Source: Phlebotomus papatasi
Taxonomy: Eukaryota; Arthropoda; Insecta; Diptera; Psychodidae
Length of the DNA stretch: 64,000 nt
NCBI RefSeq assembly: GCF_024763615.1
Contig: NC_077222.1
Span: 54,312,001-54,376,000, forward strand
Direction of reading: 5' to 3'
A program made the position numbers and the translations under genes. Of this stretch, positions 57,501-64,000 are shown piece after piece; position 1 is the first letter of the stretch, and each line of letters opens with the position of its first letter. The notes beneath the pieces are model-generated. The model was not told the DNA's origin. It was given only the letters and a program-made list of their open reading frames with translations, and searched no databases.

Positions 57501-57844
57501 AGAGAATTGCGTCAGATTGAGAGAGTCTTAACTAAATATATTCCCTTGATTTTCTATGGTGTGCAAAAATATGGGCAATTTTCTATGGTGCAATGGTGCA
57601 TTTTGCAGGAAGGAAGCTGCGAATCACCTGAAAATTACTTTGGACGCAACAATGCCGCAGGTGTTGATCTCAATCGTGATTTTCCCGATCGATTTGATTC
57701 ATCGCTCATGAGGCATTTTAGGGCAATGACACGCCAGCCCGAAACAGTGGCCATGATGACCTGGATCCTCAACTCACCCTTCGTCCTCTCTGCCAATTTG
57801 CACGGTGGTGCTGTCGTCTCTAGCTATCCCTATGACAATTCTGT
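51527..57844 (+). CDS. svr: Carboxypeptidase D, first two coding exons (partial)
   Basis: An M14 metallocarboxypeptidase that trims C-terminal Lys/Arg from peptides in the secretory pathway, orthologous to Drosophila silver by similarity. Exon 1, 51527-52000 (158 codons), starts with a signal peptide (FVLCTSFWILCCNG) and ends at a GTCAGT donor. Exon 2, 57609-57844, joins in phase and ends at GTGAGT. Zinc ligands His107 and Glu110 (ANMHGDET) and His223 (ANLHGGAVV) are all present, as are the substrate-binding DLNRDF (Asn180/Arg181), NPDGYE and SYPYDNS blocks. So the first catalytic domain looks competent as far as seen; its catalytic Glu, later domains, transmembrane anchor and tail lie beyond the window. 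The start is the first ATG and gives a good signal peptide. Intron 1 is 5.6 kb and transposon-laden. The gene symbol is by orthology. Confidence 0.93.
52830..53254. mobile_element. Foldback element in carboxypeptidase D intron 1
   Basis: A 425 bp near-palindrome. TCTCAAAATCCTAAATAGCA (left) mirrors TGCTATTTAGGATTTTGAGA (right), with outer arms CTTCAGACTAGAG and CTCTAGTCTAAAG. The centre is a strong hairpin GAAGCCCGTATAA-CTTATACGGGCTT (about 53027-53053). No ORF. Confidence 0.65.
53294..53677. mobile_element. Long-terminal-inverted-repeat MITE with 13 bp direct repeats
   Basis: Inverted arms of about 60 bp: TTGGAAAAATTCGGTATAGC and GGGAACTAGTTTTTACGCAT on the left, ATGCGTAAAAACTAGTACCC and ATACCGAATTTTTCCAA on the right. 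The whole is bracketed by perfect direct repeats GATTAAACAATGT at 53281-53293 and 53678-53690. About 31 bp at the left lie outside the inverted arm. Confidence 0.65.
55728..56443. mobile_element. MITE family E, copy split by family F
   Basis: Family E blocks (GTCAGCAAAAATATGCTGAC, GCACTGCCTCGCGAGTGTCG, TTTTCAGCTGAATTGAAATC) run to 55904; the family's right end ATGCTCACTGGGTC resumes at about 56430. The gap is exactly a family F element. Confidence 0.65.
55909..56420. mobile_element. piggyBac-type MITE family F, copy 2 (intact)
   Basis: A 512 bp unit. CCCTTTAAGGACGATTGAAA on the left and TGTCTCGTCGTTAAAGGG on the right are inverted, with TTAA on both sides (55905-55908, 56421-56424). It is nested in a family E copy. 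Confidence 0.85.
56786..56940. mobile_element. TA-flanked MITE family N, copy 2
   Basis: A 155 bp unit. GAAGAGACCGGAGAAGATTA on the left and TAATTCTGCCCGGTCTTCCC on the right are inverted, TA on both sides. Related to 12965-13177. Confidence 0.65.
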
Positions 57845-59716
57845 GTGAGTATATAATCCAAATTTTGCATTCTATTGCACTTATTACAGAGGCACTCCCC
57901 GGTCCAAAGCCACAAATAACTCTAAAATTACTTGTCACAATTTTACTTGGTCGATGTGGTCAGCAATAATGCACTTTCTAATTTGTCGGCACATCACACA
58001 AATTTAAGTTTTTCATTCATATATTTTTGGGCAGGAAAAGAAAAATATGCCTATGCAGCAATGTGTTGGTGTTATTAATTGCAATTATTGTCTTATTTAT
58101 ATTACAATGCCTTGTTTTCTTTTAAGTTAACAATAAACCAATAAAGGGGAAACAATCACTCGCGTAAATCAAAATGCACGAGAGTGTTATAGGCTTCAAA
58201 TAATTTTTTTCCGGCTATTGTTTCGCGGTTAAAAATTTGTTCTAACGCTGAGAAATGCAGCACGTTCTTACACGAGGTTTAAGTATGATATTTTTTTTGT
58301 TGAAGATTTGGTTAGGAGAGAGAGAAAGACCTACACACTTCAAAATCTGAGCAGAATGATTATGAAAATTGTGGTGTTGAGGAGAACCGATGGAGACAGA
58401 TCTTCGAAAAACTCGTTTTATTACATAATACCTGTCTCTCTTTTAGCATCTACAGGTAGTACAAAATGTGTGCTGCTATAAGAGAGGGGGAGAAAGTAGC
58501 ACTAGAGTCAATAGCAGACACTATCATTCACTTCTTTTTGGTATCCAACATTGAGTGTTGTGGGGTTTTTGCTGGATTTGTGCCTTGTGGCAAATTTGCC
58601 CAGCAGTTTTTTTCCCAGCAGGGATAAATATTCCATGCAATCATGTGGCCTCTCTGTGGGGCAAAATGCATTAATAATTTATTCATTTTATGTGTGATAG
58701 TAAACTCGTTGACCCAGTCTCATAGATGATTTCTTTTCTTCTCATTCAGTCTTTCTCTCTCTCTCTCTCAAATCACAGCTGGGATAGAAAAGTCTATATG
58801 GTCGATTTAAAGAATATATTCTGCCAATGAGTCATTTCTTATAAATGCATCTCTCCCATCTCTCACAATTGGGTCAAATTAATTTATTTTTTTCCAGTGA
58901 TAAAATATCTCATTAAAAGGTTCATTGGATCTGACTTTTAAATCATATTTTTTGCTTTTAAATTGTTTGAATAAAAGCAAGAGTAGTATTAAATAATTCA
59001 TAGTTTTTGTGATTAACATTTTTATAGACACTATTGGATTAAACTTGAAGCTCTGTCTGGAAACTACATTATGTGCATATTTTTATATGTAAAATTTAGC
59101 AGAGTTTTATATATTTGCATATTTCACAAATTGCTTTTACAACATTCCTATGCTGATTTGTCTAGGGCAAAAACATTAAATTCTCTACAATGAATTCATC
59201 ATATACAATTTTAAGTTTTATATGAGTCGAATTTTAAGGCTTTTTATTGCTGAATCTGCTGGGAAAGAACATTATAATTTTTTTGAAAACAACGAAATTT
59301 GCGTTTTGTGTCTTTATGGATCAAAACGAAAAAAGTTTGACTAAGCCATAGAAATTTAACGGAAATAAGCTAAATTTTTGGCTTGCTTTTGCTGAATTTT
59401 AAGCAAAACTCACAATTATAGCAGCGATTAGTCTGATTGGGTCTGTATTTTGTTTAAATACCTTTACGAGTGAAATTTCGTCTAAAATTGTAATTTTGAC
59501 GGATATTTATCATTTCCCTCTACTCAGGCGATTTCCTTTAACCCGTTCCGGATCGTAACAAAAAGAAAGTAAAGAAAAACTTTTCTTGTCTGATTTATGT
59601 AGAGCACCCTGAGAATAGTGTCAAAAAAAATTTTCCTTGTTAAAACCGTTGAAACACCGTAATATCCAGGAAACCAAATGGGCAATTTTTTGATCAAAAA
59701 TATTTTAATGCAGGTA

Positions 59717-59966
59717 CACTGAGAAAAAAAAGAGGGTGCGATTAACATTTTTTCCTCAGAAATTTAATACTTTTTATGTGTAAAAATATATCAACATTTT
59801 TTAATGTTAATTGTACACGTTATTAAGGGTAAAATTAACATGAAAAAGGGTACCTTTAACCCCTAATACACCTAAAAAGGGTAATATTTACACCGATTTT
59901 GGATCAATACTGCAGGGTAAAATTAACATTTCCGGAATGTTATTTTAACTTTTTCGGATTTCAGTG
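59717..59966. mobile_element. MITE family D, copy 2
   Basis: A 250 bp unit. CACTGAGAAAAAAAAGAGGG on the left and TCGGATTTCAGTG on the right, TA on both sides. The reverse complement of 43-295. Internal GGGTAAAATTAACAT-like words repeat several times. Confidence 0.75.
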
Positions 59967-59994
59967 TATTAATCTATCTCCAGATTTGGAGATT

Positions 59995-60214
59995 CCCAGC
60001 GAGCACAGTCAGTTGAAAAAAGATGCGTTTGCAGTGCAGCATATTTTTGCTGATCGGCACAGCAAAAATATGCTGACCGGTCAGCAGTTCTCGAACAAAA
60101 ATGCTAACCAAAGGCACTGCCTCGCGAGTCTCGTATTAAGGTTAGCTGAATTCAGCTGAAAATACATATATTTTCAGCTGAATTGAAATCGGTTAGCATT
60201 TGGTACTCGCTGGG
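59995..60214. mobile_element. MITE family E, best copy
   Basis: A 220 bp unit. CCCAGCGAGCACAGTCAG on the left and TTTGGTACTCGCTGGG on the right are inverted. The inner ATATTTTTGCTGATCGGC and GCAAAAATATGCTGACCGGT pair, and a second palindrome around TTCAGCTGAAAATAC follows. Copies also at 55728-56443 and 62900-63129. Confidence 0.7.
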
Positions 60215-60542
60215 TCAGTACAGTTTGTAATCCTCCACAAGAATTGGAATTTTATCGATTCTAAAAAATAAAAATGCATAAAATATTGTATAAAAGGCTT
60301 AATGGAATATTCTACAGTGACAGCAATATGACAAAAATAAATATTTTTGTAATATGTTTGCTATTAGACTAATTTAGACTGTAATTGTAACTCTCAAAAT
60401 CCACGTCAGGAAGTGGAAATTCCAGAGGAAAAGGGTCCACTCGATATGAACAGTGATTAATCATGTGAATTAGTTATTTTTGTTAAAAGTTTTAAAGTAT
60501 ATTTAGAAGCTAAAAAAAGCGTTTATATTTAGTCAGGAAGAT

Positions 60543-61003
60543 GCGCCTCGAGTGGGTCAGTGGATAGAGCAGTGGCTCTGTGACTGCGAGGTCGTGGGTT
60601 CGTGGCTGAGCGGCAGCAGAAAAAGATTTCTCATGCCATATCGGCTTCGAATTCGTCCAGTGAATGAATGAATAGTAATGTCAATGGTGCATATTGGCAA
60701 AAAAGTGAACCGCCTAAACAATAGAGGCTGGTACGAGAACGAGTTTCGATGTGAAAGTGGTACTTCAGTCGATACAAGTATTCGCTGTCACTGATCCCAA
60801 ACACACACCGAGAAGGGATGCTGTGATATAGTAACGGCACTGATTGTCCACACAGAGCTGCGATATAGAGCGGCTACCCGTATCGGGGGATAAGATAGAA
60901 TAGGAGTGGGGAAGCATAAGGGGCCCAATTTGGTGGCCTGGATGCATCGGAATATCCGAAATGGAGAACTGACCCCTGGCAAAATCTTATCTCTTATCTT
61001 ATC
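60543..61003 (+). mobile_element. tRNA-derived SINE, family 2
   Basis: A 461 bp insertion flanked by perfect 14 bp direct repeats TTAGTCAGGAAGAT (60529-60542, 61004-61017). The head carries a good A box (GGTCAGTGGATAGAGCAGTG, near 60556) and B box (GGGTTCGTGGC, near 60596) of a Pol III promoter. A long tRNA-unrelated body follows, and the tail is CTTATCTCTTATCTTATCTT. Unrelated to the SINE at 33827 outside the tRNA-like head. It lies in carboxypeptidase D intron 2, in the sense orientation. Confidence 0.85.
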
Positions 61004-62704
61004 TTAGTCAGGAAGATCTAAAAATTTTGCTAAATATTCTGATTCTATTTGTTTATTATTTGACAATGTTTGGTTTCTTAACCCATTCCTTACCATTGTA
61101 TTATACATCATACGCAAATTGAGTGATTTTTGATGATTTATTTCTGGGAAATTTTTATCTGAATTGCTGTCGGGAATGGATTTTTAGTAACGTTAGTTAT
61201 TCAGTTACTTGACAAAAATAGTCCGACAGAGATGAAAATACATTTTGTAATTATTTTGTTGCTTCGCGGAAGGTCATGCAAAATTTTTGCTCAAAATGGC
61301 GGACGGAAAATACGACATTCCGTCGAATTTGTTAAAATTGGCCTCTTTCCTCTTTTCTGATTTGAATTCTAGTTGCCAATTGGTGTTCTTGGATAGTTAC
61401 TCTATCTAAAGCAATAGAGTTTGTAATGAATTAATGCACAGAATTTAAATTCAGTGACCGTTAAGACGTGTGTTTGACAGAGGCTTCCCGCGCCCCCATA
61501 TGAGATAAAACATTTTTCTTTTCAAAAAATTCATCTACTAATCTGTGGGAAACTAATCCCAAAATATGAACATTCTATCTCAAATATTTCTGGTACATTG
61601 ACTGAATGGGTTAATTCTGCGTTGATCTGCCGACAACGATGCTGAAATTGAACATTTCTATTTAACTATTTTTCGGCCTAGTTTTTTCCCTCGGGATTTT
61701 ATAAAAAAAAACTAAAATTTGACGTTTTACGAAAATAATGCCTCGATCGTCTCGAATATTTGTCCATATGTCCATCTATCACTACCAGAGCCAATGGCCA
61801 AACCGTTATAGATAGCGTCTTGGTGAATTCAAGAGACTCCTTAGAAGTTGGACAAATTGGAATAGGTTTCAAATAATTGTGATCCGATAATTATTAGGTG
61901 CTTTTTTATTATTTGAAATTATATTCTTTAAATTTTACATTGTACTGGAAATGATTTGTGAATAATATTAGCACATTAACTTATCGAACAAATTCGTCTC
62001 ATCTCGTCTGTTGGATCAGCAACTTTGCTTACTACATTTGTTTTGCTAATCAACTTTGCTGATCCAACCGACAAAGTGTTGTAAAATTTAGCAATTTTAT
62101 TTGTCTAAAGAAGTGATAATTTATGGCATTGAATAGGTCACGAATTCTGAAAATCTGAAAAGCTGGAACCGTTGTGGTGCTTTTCATCTCTTTTGAATGT
62201 TTGTGTAAATGTGTTTTTTTCTTTAATTTTCTCAGAGTGAATATAGATAAGAACACTTTGATCATTGATGCAATATTATGAATTATAAATCTGTTCTTTA
62301 AATAGAAAAAATTTTCCCATCGTCCAATTTTTTTAGTAGAGAAATATAATTGTGACAGATTTCATGAGAAATGCACTTGAGCGCAATTAATTATCATAAA
62401 GTGCCAACAACATTAATTTAGCTGATTTTTTTAAGATAAGAAATTTGTTAATTTTCTAGTAATTTTATTTACTTATTTCAATTCTAATTTTGTTTGGTTG
62501 AAATGTTATACAAATAACTTCTCCACTCTTCAATAATTACTGATTGATTTTTATTGTTTAGAAATAGCTGCAAAAATGTTTCAATGATTTTATCAATTGT
62601 TTCTGTTGCCCTTAATCTTTCCTGTGTTTACTTAGACAGTAAGCCTGATACATGTGAAATCTTATCAATTAATTCACTGATTCATCTAAAAAATATTTTT
62701 CCCC

Positions 62705-63245
62705 CACTTCCCTTTTATCTCCAAAATCTTGTTTTATTCGATTGCTCAAAAAAGCGTCGTGCGATTTTTTTTTCATTTTTGAATATACTTTGGAAATTGT
62801 TTAGGTGGGCATTTCTTCGTTCATATACAAAAACACCCTTGAATCTTTTTTATTAACGGATTTTAGATAAGCAATTCAAAATGGCTCTACAGGGAACCTC
62901 CCAGCGAGCATAGTTAGCTAAAAAAAGCAGCGTTTTCAGTTTTTTTTTTTTGTTAAATTGATCAGCAAAAATATTCTGAACCGGTCAGCAGTTCTCGAAA
63001 AAAAGTGCTAACCAAATATATAGTAATAGCACTGCCTTGTTAGTGTCGTTTTAAAATTAGCAGAATTCAAAAGAAAATAAATGTGTTTTCAGCTGATTAG
63101 AAATTGGTTAGCATTTGGTGCTGACTGGGCCATTTCTAAACCGAATTCGGTTATATTGGGGCTAGTTCGAAAGGTCTTGGAATTTCTGACAAGATTGAAC
63201 CTATTTCAATCGATTATGAATTGGTAATAAACCGATTATGCACCG
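62705..63245. repeat. Dispersed repeat R, copy 2 (interrupted)
   Basis: Similar to 43100-43400 on both sides of a family E insertion (62900-63129). The flanks GCTCTACA and CATTTCTAAACCGAAT correspond to the continuous GCTCTATAGCGCATTTCTCAACCGAAT in copy 1. Confidence 0.5.
62900..63129. mobile_element. MITE family E, copy 3, nested in repeat R
   Basis: CCCAGCGAGCATAGTTAGC on the left and GCATTTGGTGCTGACTGGG on the right, with the shared GGTCAGCAGTTCTCGAA and GCACTGCCT blocks inside. Confidence 0.65.
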
Positions 63246-63279
63246 ATAAAAAATTTTTGATCGAAAATCATTTGTATGA

Positions 63280-63648
63280 CAGTAGACTCTCACTAATTCG
63301 GCTCTTTTAATCCTTTAAGGATGAGAGGGTCAAAACAAAAATTGATGATAAGAAAAAATGACTTTTTTTGAATATTTAGAGGAAACCACAAGTTTAGAAA
63401 GCCGTAGAGATTGTTTTGGAGACATCGGTGTTCTAATCGTCCTTAAAGGGTTAAGGTTGGGCTACTTTTAGCTGAGTTTAATTTGGGCAACAATTAAATT
63501 TTGTAAAAAATTTGTTGATATTTTTCAAGTTTGATTATTATTATCGAATAAAGCAAATATGCTTAAATTTACCATGGTTTGTCTTAGTTATGATGTAATT
63601 TTGCATTATAAAGGGGTGTTCATGAAATTTAAAATAAATATGAGTATA
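63280..63648. mobile_element. MITE family I, copy 2, interrupted
   Basis: Starts CAGTAGACTCTCACTAATTC and follows the copy at 7605-7945. A family F element (63311-63450) is inserted at a TTAA, and a new element begins at 63649, so the right end is displaced beyond the window. Confidence 0.7.
63311..63450. mobile_element. piggyBac-type MITE family F, copy 3 (short)
   Basis: A 140 bp unit. TCCTTTAAGGATGAGAGGG on the left and CTAATCGTCCTTAAAGGG on the right, TTAA on both sides (63307-63310, 63451-63454). The uninterrupted site TTTTAAGATCGGGCTA is seen in the family I copy near 7630. Confidence 0.75.
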
Positions 63649-64000
63649 CAGTGGTGGGAATAAGTATAATTCCACCCCATTATCCTTATAAAAAGTCAAC
63701 AAGAAAAGAAGTCTCGAAAAAAGTCATACGTAGATCATAACATCCTTTCATGCCAACATAAAAATCGACATTTGATTTTTTATTCTAAGTATTTTTAGAA
63801 TTATATTAGAATTTTGTTTTTTAGGCTGGAAATAAGTATAATTCCACTCAATAAATTTAGCACTAGAGTATTTATTTTTGACCAATTTAAGGTTAATATC
63901 TTTCAATAATTTTATGTTTAACAATAATTGATAAATTAAATTCCATTTTATAAACTTTTGCATTAATTTTTGTTCAAATATCATGAGGAAAATGTTTAAC
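63649..64000. mobile_element. Tc1/mariner-type element, cut by window end
   Basis: Begins CAGTGGTGGGAATAAGTATA directly after TA (63647-63648), interrupting family I. A direct repeat of GGAATAAGTATAATTCCAC (as GGAAATAAGTATAATTCCAC) occurs at about 63829. No transposase frame is visible before the edge. Confidence 0.55.

Larger units (their letters stand above)
57845..64000 (+). other. Carboxypeptidase D intron 2 (to window end)
   Basis: No further carboxypeptidase exon (SPDD.., second HXXE domain) is visible, so the remaining 6.2 kb is read as intron. It holds MITEs at 59717-59966, 59995-60214, 62900-63129 and 63311-63450, a SINE at 60543-61003, and one element running off the edge. A (TC)n run lies at about 58752-58768. 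57845-59716 and 61018-62700 contain nothing I can assign beyond a small GTTGGATCAGCAA...TTGCTGATCCAAC hairpin at about 62010-62070. Confidence 0.6.

Noticed and set aside
60556..60610. Possible tRNA gene from A and B boxes
   Set aside because: Same reasoning: the promoter boxes belong to a SINE with perfect 14 bp flanking repeats.

Overview
This is a eukaryotic, AT-rich, repeat-laden window from an insect, most likely a dipteran outside the higher flies (a nematoceran such as a sand fly or midge; inferred, not proven). The grounds are GT-AG introns of 60 bp to over 5 kb, a Sex-lethal orthologue, a CYP4D-like P450 cluster, and a very dense load of short TA- or TTAA-flanked DNA transposons. No bacterial, organellar or viral gene was seen.

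Layout. (1) 1-6372, plus strand: the 3' two coding exons of Sex-lethal (Sxl); upstream exons lie left of the window. (2) 6.4-19.9 kb: intergenic DNA made largely of nested MITEs, with a decayed CYP4 pseudogene at 16.2-18.5 kb. (3) 20.0-32.4 kb, minus strand: two intact tandem CYP4 genes, each seven exons and 511 aa, with every exon the same length in both copies and near-identical core promoters. A further CYP4 exon relic lies between them. (4) 32.4-40.3 kb: transposon graveyard with a tRNA-derived SINE, a short LINE-tail retroposon, a Tc1/mariner-type element and a 1.8 kb modular element, ending in an orphan CYP4 first exon at 40.3-40.6 kb. (5) 44.1-50.8 kb, minus strand: two head-to-tail RhoGAP genes, one coiled-coil + RhoGAP (377 aa) and one RhoGAP ending in a polybasic stretch plus CVLS CaaX box (542 aa). 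(6) 51.5 kb to the right edge, plus strand: the first two coding exons of a secreted/membrane carboxypeptidase D (Drosophila silver orthologue), divergent from the RhoGAP pair; its long introns hold several MITEs and a second SINE.

The genes do not form one pathway: they are an RNA-binding splicing/translation regulator, ER monooxygenases, small-GTPase regulators and a secretory-pathway peptidase. The P450s form a birth-and-death cluster: two live copies, one orphan exon and at least two relics. All spliced models were built by hand from splice signals, reading phase and family similarity, without transcript data. The strongest leads are the CaaX-tagged RhoGAP, loss of the CYP4 covalent-haem glutamate in one of two tandem duplicates, fixed-length LINE-tail retroposons with perfect 13 bp target duplications, and a nested transposon stack whose arithmetic closes exactly on an intact sibling copy.
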